64,000 nt of DNA, from contig CM022301.1 of the NCBI GenBank assembly GCA_011799875.1, positions 325,766,929-325,830,928 of the forward strand, written 5' to 3'. Source of the DNA: Thinopyrum elongatum (lineage: Eukaryota > Streptophyta > Magnoliopsida > Poales > Poaceae). The position numbers and the translations under genes are program-made. The notes under the pieces were generated by a model. The model had not been told where the DNA came from. It worked only from the letters and a program-made list of their open reading frames with translations, and searched no databases. Positions 43,563 through 54,266 of the stretch are shown here, piece by piece (the first letter of the stretch is position 1; each line of letters begins with the position of its first letter).

Positions 43563-45666
43563 CTAACGAGAGAGAAGAGGGGGAGGAAACAGTATAAATA
43601 CATAGTAAACAGGAGCAACACAGCGCAGGCTACGCTAACATGCAGTGCAGGGTTGCCTGAAGACATGTCTAAGTCATTTAGTTATTTTAGGAATTTGTTT
43701 GGACTTATTTTATAAAGGCCAGGCACTATTCATTTATCTGAAACAGGCAAAAAGTTGCATGTTCAGATAGTTAGAGGCATGTGACGGACGAACGGACCGC
43801 GCATTCGGATTCGTCTCGAAATTCTGAGCAACTTCCATGTACAAAGTTTTTCGATCTGAGCTACGGATTATTTTATATGATTTTTCAAAGTTTTATTGAT
43901 TTTCTGGAATTTATTCAATTATTTAAATTCGAATTATCCAAAACAGTACATGGTGACATCATCTTGACGTAATGCTGATGTCAGCAGTCAACAGAGGGGC
44001 TGACCAGTCAAACTGACCAGTGGGACCCACATGTCAGCCTCTGTTTCTTAACAGAGTTTATTTTAAACTAAACAGAGTTAATTAGACAGTAGGCCCCACC
44101 TGTCAGTCTCTAATTAGAAACTAATTAGTTTTTATTTATTAAAACATTTTAATTAGTGAATTAAGAGGCGGGGCCCGCACGTCAGTGACTCAGCACTGCC
44201 ACGTCAGCTCATTGACCGGTCAGCGCGGTCAACCGGGGCCCTTGGGCCCACTGGCCAGTGAGCCAGGGTGACCCACATGGCAGCCACGTCGGCGTCAGCC
44301 ACCGGAGTTACTCCGGCGAGTAAATCGCACGGCGGCGCGCTCGGGCGGTGGTCGGAATTCGCCTATGGTGGATCATTTCACGCGCGGTTTCTTGCTTTCG
44401 ATCGGCCACTCCAAGTCGCGTCGATCTAGGCAAACGGCGAGAGCTCCCGTGGTCGGAAACGATGGCTACGGCGAGCGCAGGCGGCGGTCGGAATCCGAGC
44501 TCGGTGCATTCCGCGTTCCCGCACACTAGCGCGCGCACTAAAACTACAGGGGGCTCCGCAAGGCTGCCCTGAGCACGCGGGCGTGCTCACCTGGCTACGA
44601 CATGGACTACGGCGCCGAAGGCAAGCACTACGGTGGAGGCGAGCTACGGCAATGGCGGCGAGCAGCGTAGGGGACGCGCGCGAAGCAGAGGGTAGGGGGA
44701 AAAGGGGTGGAGCTCACAGCGGGGACGCACGATGGTCCGGCGATAGGTTTAGGAGCCGCAGCGTAGCGGTTCATCGCCGGCGAGGTTCGGTGGCCGGAGC
44801 GTTGGCGGAGTCGATCCAGTCGACGTGCTTCTCCCCGGCTCGAGCTAGTGGTCGAGGAAGAGGAGGGAGAGGCCGGCGCACCTCCCGGACAGCACGGCTG
44901 GACGCGGGGCCGCTGGTGGCCGTGGAATCGACGGGGTGCGGCGACGAGCGCGTACGGGAGAGGAGGGGAGCGAGGGAGAAAGAGAGTGAGCGAGGGGGGG
45001 AGCCAGAGGAGCACGGGGGCTGCGGCTTTAAACTCGACGGGCGGGCGCCGGCGCGTTGTCGACCGCGGGGCAGGGGGGCCGGCGCGGCGGGTGCGGGCGA
45101 GGCGACAGCGTGCGAGGGGGGGGGGAGCAGTAGGAAGGAGGAAAAGGGAGGTGGGCTGGGCCTGCCCGGTTTGACTTAGGCCCAGGCGCCAGTGGGCTTT
45201 TTCCTTTTCTTTATTTCTTTTCTGCTTTCTGTTTTCTTTCTCTGTTTTGTATTTTGTTTTTATTACAAATGACTTTTGTAAAATATGAGACTGGTCCAAA
45301 TACTAACAGTGCAAAATTAGTCACAGCTAGAATTGGTTTGATGTCCATATCTTTTTATTTGGATTTTAATTAATTGAAAAAGGATTAATTAGTGTTGTTT
45401 TGCTGCTGTTCCTTGTTGTTTTAGTCTTTTTCCAATTCCAATAAATGTTGCAATCATTTTTATAAATGCTTTGGGAATATTTGCAACATGATGCACATTT
45501 TTGTTTTCCAATTTGAACAAATTTTAGTTTCACTTAAGTTTGAATTTCCATTTGAATTTGAATTTGAAAAGAGATAGGATCCAAATGATGTTTAAGCACT
45601 ATTGATCATGACAACATGGCATAATCAGAAGGGTGATTACTATAGCTTAATACATGGGGTGTTACA

Positions 45667-47583
45667 TCAACTAGGCGTATTAACGGGCTATGGAGATGCC
45701 CATTAATGTGAGTGAGCAGGGATTGCCATGCAACGGATGCACTAGAGCTATAAGTTTATGAAAGCTCAAAAAAGAAACTAAGTGGGTGTGCATCCAACTC
45801 GCTTGCTCACGAAGACCTAGGGCAATTTTAGGAAGCCCATCATTGGAATATACAAGCCAAATTCTATAATGAAAATTCCCACTAGTATATGAAAGTGACA
45901 ACATAGGAGACTCTCTATCATGAAGATCATGGTGCTACTTTGAAGCACAAGTGTGGTAAAAGGATAGTAACATTGCCCCTTCTCTCTTTTCTCTCATTTT
46001 TTTTCCTTTTTTTTATTTGGGCCTTCACTTATTTTTTTTATTTTTTTGGCCTCTTTTATATTTATTTGTTTTGTCCGGAGTCTCATCCCGACTTGTGGGG
46101 GAATCATAGTCTCCATCATCCTTCTCCTCACATGGGACAATGCTCTAATAATGAAGATCATCACACTTTTATTTACTTACAACTCAAGAATTACAACTCC
46201 ATACTTAGAACAAAATATGACTCTATATTAATGCCTCCGGCGGTGTACCAGGATGTGCAATGACTCAAGAGTGCATGTATGAAAGAATTATGAACGATGG
46301 CTTTACCACAAATACGATGTCAACTACATGATCATGCAAAGCAATATGACAATGATGGAACGTGTCATAATAAACGGAACGGTGAAAAGTTGCATGGCAA
46401 TATATCTCGGAATGGCTATGGAAATGCCATAATAGGTAGGTATGGTGGCTGTTTTGAGGAAGGTATATGGTGGGTGTATGGTACCGGCGAAAGTTGCGCG
46501 GCACTAGAGAGGCTAGCAATGGTGGAAGGGTGAGAGTGCGTATAATCCATGGACTCAACATTAGTCATAAAGAACTCACATACTTATTGCAAAAATCTAT
46601 TAGTTATCAAAACAAAGTACTACGCGCATGCTCCTAGGGGGATAGATTGGTAGGAAAAGACCATCGCTCGTCCCCGACCGCCACTCACAAGGAAGACAAT
46701 CAATAAATAAATCATGCTCCGACTTCATCACATAACGGTTCACCATACGTGCATGCCACGGGAATCACAAACCTTAACACAAGTATTTCTCAAATCCACA
46801 ATTACTCACTAGCATGACTCTAATATCATCATATTTATATCTCAAAACAATCGTAAGGAATCAAACTTCTCATAGTATTCAATGCACTTTATATGAAAGT
46901 TTTTATTATATCCCTCTTGGATGCCTATCATATTAGGACTAAATTTATAACCAAAGCAAATTACCGTGCTGTTTAAAGACTCTCAAAATAATATAAGTGA
47001 AGCATGAGAGTTCATCAATTTCTATAAAATAAAACCACCGCCATGCTCTAAAAAGATATAAGTGAAGCACTAGAGCAAAATTGCCTAGCTCAAAAGATAT
47101 AAGTGAAGCATATGGAGTATTCTAATAAATCACGATTCATGCGTGTCCCTCTCAAAAGTTGTGTACAGCAAGGATGATTGTGGCAAACTAAAAAGCAAAG
47201 ACTCAAATCATACAAGACGCTCCAATCAAAACACATATCATGTGGTGAATAAAAATATAGCCTCAAGTAAAGTTACCTATAGACGAAGACGAAAGTGGGG
47301 ATGCCTTCCGGGGCATCCCCAAGCTTAGGCTCTTGGTTGTCCTTGAATATTACCTTGGGGTGCCTTGGGCATCCCCAAGCTTAGGCTCTTGCCACTCCTT
47401 ATTCCATAGTCCATCAAATCCTTACCCAAAACTTGAAAACTTCACAACACAAAACTCAACAGAAAATCTCATAAGCTCCGTTAGTATAAGAAAATAAATC
47501 ACCACTTTGGTACTGTTTTGAACTCATTATTTATTTATATTGGTGTAATATCTACTGTATTCCAACTTTTTCATGGTTCATAC
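45667..47583 (-). mobile_element. Athila-like element 2, 3' internal part (minus strand)
   Basis: The sequence resembles element 1 from about 31400 to 32690, including the TAAGTGAAGC stem-loops (46980-47076) and two GCATCCCCAAGCTTAG words. It has no long ORF. It is cut on the left by gypsy A and on the right by gypsy B (TSD CATAC at 47579-47583), and resumes at 61887. Confidence 0.8.
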
Positions 47584-49712
47584 TGTAACACCCCTGTGTA
47601 ATAGCCACTGTGATCAACTGCTAATATTGCCAAGTCATATCATTTGCAGAGACTAGTCATAGTGGTTAACCAAAATAATTCAAACTCCAATCTGAAAATC
47701 AGCTCAAATTCAAAAGTGCAAAATAAATTTGCTCAAACACCTTAGGAAAAATGTTCACTAATTAGCAAATATTCCAAGAGCACACATAAAAATATCACCA
47801 GTAATCCTTGGATTAATTAAGTGACTCAATCAAATTGAAACAACACCAAAACAGAATTAATAAATCCATTTAAAATCATATCAATTTCAAATGAAGACCA
47901 ACTTTGCCCAAACCACTTTTTGGTGAGAGCTAATAATGCAATGCAATATTTGAGACAAGTCCCACATTTAAAAAAAATGCATAAAAGCCCTAACAAAATC
48001 AAAACAGAAAAGAATAAAAGAAAAAGAGAAACAGAAAACAGAAAAGTAAAAGCGAGGCACTGTGCACTGGGCCTTAGTGCACTGGGCCCCGACTAGCGCC
48101 GCAGGCCAGGCCCAGCCCACCTGGGTCGTCCTCCTCCTCCCCGTGTCAGCACGCGCATGCATCAGCGCCGGCGATGGGCAGCTGTCGCCCATCCCCCGGC
48201 GCCGTTGCCGCTGCGAGGAGGATATGAGCATCCCCAGCGGTTCCCCGACGAACCCTAGCTCACTTCCCACTCCCGCTCGTCCTCCTCCCCATTTCCCCCT
48301 TCGCTAGATCCGCCGCTGCCGAGCGCGTTCGCCGCCGCAACTCCGTCGTCCCCGCGGCCACCGGCGGCCCCGTGCCCGCTGAACGCGCCGAGGAGCTCCG
48401 CCGTCGTCTTCCACAACCTCTGGTCCCTCTGGATGGCGCCGGGGAGCTCCATGACGAGCAGATCAAGCCGCCCCTCTTCTTCCTGAACGCCGGCGATCCC
48501 CGTCGACCTCGAGCCCCTGCTGCTACTAAGCTAACAGAGGCTTTACATAGCCGCTAGGTGAGCTCCGCCCCTTCCGTTGTTTCCTTCTCCGCGTGCTAAG
48601 ACGCCTCCGGCGAGCTACCGACATTGCCATGCTCTGGCCGCCGCCGCCGCAGTCATCAGCGCGCTCCCGAGCCCTTATGGCTCGAGCCAGTGGCTCTGGT
48701 GAGCTCCTGGAGTGCTACTGCTGCTGCTTAGATGATCAAGTCGAGCCCTTGCGCTGTTTTTCGCCGGATCCGCGAGGTCCCGAACTCCACCGCCGCTGTA
48801 ACTCGTCGTCGGCACAGTTCCGTCCACCTTCGAGCCCATCCGACCGCACCACTAGACGCGGCGCTCATCCACCTTTCGAACGCGGCAAGCCGCACGTGAA
48901 ACAGATCCCCACAGCGCGATCCCGACGAACTCCGGCGAGGCGCCGCCGTCGTTCTGGTCGTCGGAGCAACTCCGGCGCCGGCTGCTGAGGTGGCACGATG
49001 GGGCCCCACCTCCTAGTCACTGACGCTGGGCCCCCGCTGGCCCAGTTGACTAGTTGACCGTGGTCAACGTGCTGACTGGGCGCAGCCCTGTCACTGACGT
49101 GTGGGCCCGCCTCGTTTAATTGTCTAATTAATCATTTTGCTAATTAAGTTAAATTAATTAAATAATTAGTGACACTGACAGATGGGGCCCACTCTCTAAT
49201 TAACCCTGCTAATTAAACTAATCCACTGTTAGTCTAAACAGAGGCTGACATGTGGGTCCCACTAGACCCACATGTCAGGTTTGACTGGTCTGCCGACTGT
49301 TGACTTGCTGATGTCAGCATTACATCACGCTGACGTCATAATTCATTTTCTGTAAATAAAATTAATTCTAGAAATTCAAATAAACTTTGAAAATTAATAT
49401 CTTTTAAACCGTAGCTCGGATCGAAAAAGTTAAAACATGAAAGTTGCTCAGAACGACGAGACGAGTTTGATCGTGCCGTCTGTTTCCTTGTCGGAACACC
49501 CTACGTAGAAGAACTCGTAACTCCGGGTCCGAATCCGACAAATGAATAGTGCATACACACGGGTTATTAAATCCCAGAATAATTCTAAAAATAATTAAAG
49601 TGACTTAGAAGCATACTTAGGCAACCTGCACTGCATCATAGCATCACACGCACCGTGTTGCATCTGTTTGCATTATGTTTACCTGTTTCTTCCCCCTCTT
49701 CTTTCTCGGTAG

Positions 49713-49814
49713 ACCCTGACGTTGACGTAGCTCCCGAGGCAGACGCAGCTCAGGATTACGACTACGTCCCCGACGACACCACTGAAGACCTTGCCCTTGC
49801 CCCAGAGCAAACAG
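49713..49814 (+). CDS. LTR-encoded mini-ORF, first recognised exon (element B, 5' LTR)
   Basis: A 102-nt segment follows a strong polypyrimidine tract (TTCTTCCCCCTCTTCTTTCT, then CGGTAG) and ends at CAG|GCAAGC. In frame it reads DPDVDVAPEADAAQDYDYVP then DDTTEDLALAPEQT: very acidic. The first D is inferred, since the exon opens at the second base of that codon. Both boundaries are phase 1. The 3' LTR copy is 59775-59876 (same length, still open) and element A has an 84-nt relative. Upstream exon and start codon not found. No known domain. Confidence 0.6.
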
Positions 49815-50129
49815 GCAAGCACCCCCATTTTGAGCATTTCGATATCGCCCACTCTCCTCTCTCTTATGCTTGCATTAGAAGATACTGCTGCTACTGTTGT
49901 CCTACATCTGCTGCATAGCTTGCTTTATTGTAGCCTACTTTTGATACCTGCCTGTTCTCCTAAACTGTTTAGTATAGGATGGGTAGAGACCCGACAGAGA
50001 CCCCCACTTGATCCCGACTGCCCCGCTGGACTCTCAGAAGACCCGAGCAATGGGACCGAAGATCAGACCCGGGCACCGCACGTCACTTCCCCTAAGATGC
50101 TCGACACTACTAGGTTACTATCGAGTGCC

Positions 50130-50331
50130 GAGGGTGATACCTCGTCAGCACTTATGATGATAACCTTGTAGGTTAGTTAATCGGTCGTGGTAAGCGAGGG
50201 TGATTCCTCCTACACCACCCCCTGATAACGACATCGTCGTGCAACTGTTCAAGTGTGGACCTCGAGGGTGATACCTCCTTCGTTCACCTTGACTAGAACA
50301 TCAGGTGGGACTCCATCGAGGGTGATTCCTC
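50130..50331 (+). promoter_or_regulatory. Four GAGGGTGAT-CCTC words in LTR B
   Basis: GAGGGTGATACCTC or GAGGGTGATTCCTC at 50130, 50196, 50264 and 50318, spaced 66, 68 and 54 bp. The 3' LTR has them at about 60192-60392. They lie within the presumed intron of the LTR mini-ORF. Function unknown. Confidence 0.65.
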
Positions 50332-51411
50332 AGGGTTCCCCCTTGGTGTCAGACACACCGAGACTTTGGATACTATGACTGATCACTGAACTTTGATACT
50401 AAAGACGGGTCGGCCCTGAGGGGTACCCGCGCGAGCACGAATGCGAAGTGATGTGGAGTCGGGTTGACCTGAGAGGTGCCCACGAGATAACTACGAGGCG
50501 TGGCCGGGCATTCTTAGCCCTTGCCGCAAGTCCTCGAGACGGGGCTACGGGGTCACATCGATCGTGAGTCTCTGCTCGTTTCTGCGCGCTCCTAATCCAC
50601 TACGGTTTGGATACTTGATCCGAGGGGCCTCTGGCCTGATAGCACTAACCATCACATGGGCATAGTATGGGCGTTCTGCGTCGTACACTTCAGCCGAAGC
50701 TTAATGGACATCAGCAACTGATGCGGCACATGCTGGGTTGGACTGGGAACGCAACCGCGCTTGTATAAGGGGTTGCTAGGTCTGCTCACCGGCGGTGCAC
50801 GTAACGTGCAGGAGTTCCCGGGGCGATGGCCCAAGACCCCTCGGGGCATAGGTTAGTCCGGCGTGCTGACCTCACTGTTAAGTATTTGGTCGGGTTGCGG
50901 CGTGTTGCTTAGCCGAGGCCGGGCATGACCCAGTAAAGTGTGTCCGGCCGGAGTTAAGTGAGCGTGGTGGGTAAGTTGGTGCACCCCTGCAGGGAAGAAA
51001 CTTCTATCGATAGCCTGTCCTACGGTAACGGACACTCGGAGTTGTATCCCGATCGGTACAACTAGAACATGACCTGAGATGAGAACTGGATAGTACGGCT
51101 CTGGGATTGCTTTCTCGCAGGGAGTCGAGGAAAAATCTCTGGCCGAGGTTGATGACATTACTGCTATAATTTACATTATGTTATTCTGCTCTCTTCTAAT
51201 GCTGCGAGACCGTTGAAGATGCTAGTCTTTGATAGGACTAGGCTTTTGCCCCTCTATTCTGGCATTTCTGTAGCCCAGTCCACATATACAGCCCCCTTTG
51301 AAAATGTTGCATATGTAGTGTAGATCCTTGCTTGCTGAGTACTTCGGATGAGTACTCACGTTTGCTTTATTTTCCTTTTTTCCCCTTTTTTTTTCCATTT
51401 GTCGCATCCAG

Positions 51412-51506
51412 ACGACGGAGCCCCGGAGCCAGTTGTCCCCGTCGACGACCACTACTACTACCAGCCCGGAGAGTACTACTACTACGAGGAGCTGACCGAC
51501 GACTAG
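51412..51506 (+). CDS. LTR-encoded mini-ORF, second exon (element B, 5' LTR)
   Basis: It is preceded by a long T/C tract and GTCGCATCCAG (a good 3' splice site). Entered in phase 1, it reads DDGAPEPVVPVDDHYYYQPG then EYYYYEELTDD and stops at TAG 51504-51506. The 3' LTR copy has CAG at that codon and stops six bases later after QE, as does element A, so the 5' copy has a late nonsense change (CAG to TAG). The product would be acidic and tyrosine-rich at its C-terminus. Function unknown. Confidence 0.6.
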
Positions 51507-51821
51507 GAGTAGGATCGGAGGGTCCAGGGCAGGAGGCCCACGCCTTTTCGATCGTACTTTTTTTTTTGCCCCGCCTCTGTGAAGGCTTATCTCTCTGTTC
51601 TGTAATATATCTGTACCCAGATATCTGACGCTTCCGCTGACACTTGTATGCCATCGAGCGATGTATTCGAGCCCTCGAGGCCCTGGCTTGTAATATTAAG
51701 CTTGTATGAATTTATTTATGTTTTAGAGTTGTGTTGTGATATCTTCAAGTGAGTCCTTAGGCTTGATCGTGTGCATTTGCGTGTATGATTAGTGCACGAT
51801 TAAGCTGGGGTCGTCACAGGT

Positions 51822-51832
51822 TGGTATCAGAG
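51822..51832 (+). other. Gypsy B primer-binding site
   Basis: TGGTATCAGAG, then TCG where the full initiator tRNA-Met complement has C; four bases from the LTR end. Confidence 0.85.
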
Positions 51833-52211
51833 TCGACTGCCTCTAGGAATCTCCCTATCCAATTCCTTGGCCGAAGTTGAGTCTAGTGGTCCAAAACCGA
51901 TTTTTACTAACTTGGTTGTGTGGCTTACAGGCCCACGTCGCCAACTGGGTGGTATTAGGATCTTTTATTCCTCATCTTTACTCTGGGACTCTAACCTCTC
52001 TTCTATTCGGGTTTAATAAAATTTACTAACACCGACACTTAGGATCTCGTAAATTCTATCCACCCGGAGAGCTGGATTCAGTGCGATTTCCCTGTCTTTG
52101 ATCTGATTAGTCTGATAATCATTCCCTTTCCATTGTTTTGTTTAATCTTTCCATTCGAGATCTGTTATGTTTCTCGTCGTCGAATGACAATCCTGAATCT
52201 TCTTATTTCAG

Positions 52212-52982
52212 ATGGACCGTCTGTTTCCACCTCGTCCTACGACGCAGCTTGTGCTTCGCACCTGTGCTCGAGACGTCCCTGGGTTTCCAGCTGTTCTGAT
52301 CGCCCTCTTGATCAGGCTGGGATACCGCTGGTGCCCCGAGTACATGGTCTACGAGGTTTATCGTGAGTTCAACCAGGAGCAGTACTATGCTGATGTTCGC
52401 ATCTACGATCAGCAGGATGACTCAGACACTGAGCTACACCGTTTTCACGGTATCGGCGTGACGATTGAGATGGCAGTCCATGATGCCGCCTACTCTGCTG
52501 TCGCACGTCTTCAAGGACAGTTCAGTGCTGACTTGGATGCCTCAGAGTATCGTTATATTCTGTATGCCCCTGCTGGAGATGCTTCTGGATTCTACACAGC
52601 TGTTTGTGCCCCGTACGAGCCTCGTCGCTACGATCAGCGAGTTCTGATTCACTGTACTCAGGCTCTGGATCACACTGTTCGGGCTCTTGCTGTCGAGTTG
52701 TTCGCCACTCGAGCACGACTATACGAGGCTATGATGCAGTTGCTACCAGCTGTTCGTGCAGGGATACATCCGGAGCACATTCTTTACCCGAGCAGGACCG
52801 AGATGCCATTAGGGATCGATTGGCCTGCTGTGGGAGGTCACACGCCTGCACGTGGACCTCTTCTTTCATCTCGAGACCGGGTTCTGCATCAGAGTGCGCA
52901 TGGAGCGCAGGATCCTTCTGCGATGAACGTCCGTCGTCCGCACTTGCAGCTACCCCGTTTCAGTGGTTTTCTCCGACGTTGA
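52212..52982 (+). CDS. Extra ORF between LTR and gag in gypsy B (ORF0-like)
   Basis: A 256-residue ORF on the sense strand, 380 bp after the PBS and 244 bp before gag. ATG 52212 directly follows TTCTTATTTCAG, a good 3' splice site, so a spliced RNA could place it first. Residues 42-100 (PEYMVYEVYREF, YYADVRIYDQ, FHGIGVTIEMAVHDAAYSAV, ARL) follow the spacing of a double-stranded-RNA-binding fold: P-x-Y, an alternating strand, G-x-G, then an alanine-rich helix; this is inference. A hydrophobic helix lies at 25-38 (FPAVLIALLIRL). The C-terminus is arginine-rich (PRFSGFLRR). Upstream ORFs (orf0) have been described in some other grass gypsy elements such as RIRE2; I cannot say this one is related. 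Element A keeps only its last codons. Confidence 0.75.
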   Translation: MDRLFPPRPTTQLVLRTCARDVPGFPAVLIALLIRLGYRWCPEYMVYEVYREFNQEQYYADVRIYDQQDDSDTELHRFHGIGVTIEMAVHDAAYSAVARLQGQFSADLDASEYRYILYAPAGDASGFYTAVCAPYEPRRYDQRVLIHCTQALDHTVRALAVELFATRARLYEAMMQLLPAVRAGIHPEHILYPSRTEMPLGIDWPAVGGHTPARGPLLSSRDRVLHQSAHGAQDPSAMNVRRPHLQLPRFSGFLRR

Positions 52983-53226
52983 TATAGCCTTTGCTATGTC
53001 TCGTTGTGTACTTCGTTACCGCGAGCCTGCGCACCGCCTAGCATGTCTAGCTTTTGTATTTGCGCCGTTATGCTGCCCGAATGTAACCGACTCTGTATGG
53101 TTCTGTATGACTTAATGACTACTATTAAGCATCTGCTGTACTATTTAAATTCCGTTGCGTTACATCATGCATGTCGCTAAACACTCGCATTGGCTTCTGC
53201 TAAACTACCCCTGTTGATTCAGCAGG

Positions 53227-54072
53227 ATGGCAGATAACAATCCACCTCCGCCGCCACCGCCTGACTATATGGCTGCGATGATGCAACAGTTCGAACTCAA
53301 CCGCCAATTCATGATGGGGATTATGCAACAATTCCCCCGTCCTAATGCCGACCAGCCGCTACCTTCCATCACCTTGCCAGAGTTTATGCGACTTAATCCG
53401 CCGTTCTTCCGCAACACAGTCAACCCGCTGGATGCCGATGACTGGCTGCGTGACATCTCCCATGAGATGGAGTCTGCTGGTGTCACCCCGGTCAACTATG
53501 TCACCTTTGCGACATACCTTCTGAAGGGTCCCACATCACAGTGGTGGGCTACTCACCGACAGACCCTACCATCTGGTACCGTCATCACCTGGGCCGAATT
53601 CAAGATTGCTTTCCGTGCCCGCTACATTCCTCAAGCTGTCATAGCTCGGAAGAAGGCCGAGTTCCGTAGTCTCGTTCAGGGCAATAAGTCTGTGGAAGTT
53701 TACCAGCGCGAGTTTCTTGACTTGTCTCGCTACGCTGAAGAAGACATCCCTACTGATGACCGAAGGCAGGAGAAATTCCGTGATGGGCTGCATCATGACA
53801 TTCAGTTAGCTCTGCTTGTTCAAGACTACCCTGATTTCGCCACCTTGGTGAATAAGGCTATTATGGTCGAGACTAGATTGAAGAAGCACAAGGAAGCTAC
53901 CAGACGCACTCGTGAGATGGGCTCATCTTCGGGCTCGTCCTCCCAGAAGCGCCGCATCTGGATTCCGCAGAGCATGTACCGTCCAGCAGCACCAGCGCAC
54001 AGGCCTTCCTATGCTGCACCACGTCTGCCTCCTCCACCACCGAGGCAGCCTCTGCAAGCTCCAGCACCTTGA
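53227..54072 (+). CDS. Gypsy B gag (281 codons; stop before the zinc knuckle)
   Basis: Capsid-like gag of a chromovirus, starting MADNNPPPPPPPDYMAAMMQ. The gag core is DADDWLRDISHEMESAGVTP, GPTSQWWATHRQTLPSGTV, TWAEFKIAFRARYIPQAVIA, VYQREFLDLSRYAEEDIPT and EKFRDGLHHDIQLALLVQDY, followed by a basic, serine/proline-rich tail. A TGA (54070-54072) interrupts the tail; in the same frame a zinc knuckle CFKCGQPGHRARDC follows at 54103-54144, so the stop is secondary. A 1-base frame change near 54200-54220 then separates gag from pol. Confidence 0.93.
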   Translation: MADNNPPPPPPPDYMAAMMQQFELNRQFMMGIMQQFPRPNADQPLPSITLPEFMRLNPPFFRNTVNPLDADDWLRDISHEMESAGVTPVNYVTFATYLLKGPTSQWWATHRQTLPSGTVITWAEFKIAFRARYIPQAVIARKKAEFRSLVQGNKSVEVYQREFLDLSRYAEEDIPTDDRRQEKFRDGLHHDIQLALLVQDYPDFATLVNKAIMVETRLKKHKEATRRTREMGSSSGSSSQKRRIWIPQSMYRPAAPAHRPSYAAPRLPPPPPRQPLQAPAP

Positions 54073-54102
54073 GCTCCTGCACCACGTCCTGACAATAGAC
54101 TC

Positions 54103-54144
54103 TGCTTCAAGTGTGGCCAGCCAGGTCACCGTGCCAGAGATTGC
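54103..54144 (+). other. Gag zinc knuckle after the TGA
   Basis: CFKCGQPGHRARDC, CX2CX4HX4C, the nucleic-acid-binding motif that selects element RNA; in frame with gag beyond its premature stop. Confidence 0.9.
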
Positions 54145-54266
54145 TCTCAGAATCAGAATCAGTTGGCTCTTCCTTCCGCCGGCCGTGGTAATGGCCGTGG
54201 GAATTCTCAGCTCGCTACAACAATGCCAGACCTTCTTATGGTCGTGGGCAGTACTACCACGTTAAC

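Larger units (their letters stand above)
34949..45666 (-). mobile_element. Gypsy element A, chromovirus type (minus strand), rearranged 3' end
   Basis: Order on the minus strand: 5' LTR (45666-41495), PBS, leader, gag, pol with chromodomain-like end, dyad, 642 bp of the 3' LTR, then a second pol fragment in place of the rest of the LTR. The pol type (RT, RNase H, integrase, then a C-terminal [12 protein letters not shown] chromo region) indicates the Tekay-like branch of plant chromoviruses. No TSD can be assigned because the outer end of the 3' LTR is lost; the right flank is TCAAC. Confidence 0.88.
41495..45666 (-). repeat. Gypsy A 5' LTR (4.17 kb)
   Basis: Minus strand TGTAACACCCCATGTATTAA (45666) to CAACA (41495). 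Unusually long for a chromovirus. It contains a GC-rich gene-like block (44300-45050), two putative coding exons (43479-43562 and 41795-41892), four GAGGGTGAT-CCTC words (42961-43163) and a G-run at 43461-43473 next to the exon donor. The long frames at 44583-45179 and 44628-45299 are opposed GC-rich frames without support. Confidence 0.92.
47584..51818 (+). repeat. Gypsy B 5' LTR
   Basis: TGTAACACCCC to GTCGTCACA. It has a GC-rich gene-like block (48060-48990), AT-rich spacer, two putative exons (49713-49814, 51412-51506) and four GAGGGTGAT-CCTC words. Frames at 48372-48557 and 48593-48988 recur in the 3' LTR but lack a recognisable domain. Confidence 0.95.

Noticed and set aside
44583..45299. 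Opposed long GC-rich frames in the gypsy A LTR (198 codons plus, 223 codons minus)
   Set aside because: They overlap on both strands, end in low-complexity Ala/Arg/Ser runs, and do not match the equivalent part of LTR B.
48372..48988. LTR B frames of 61 and 131 codons, repeated in the 3' LTR
   Set aside because: Repeated only because LTRs are copies; no relative in LTR A and no domain. One might be an upstream exon of the LTR mini-ORF, but I could not connect the phase or find a conserved start.
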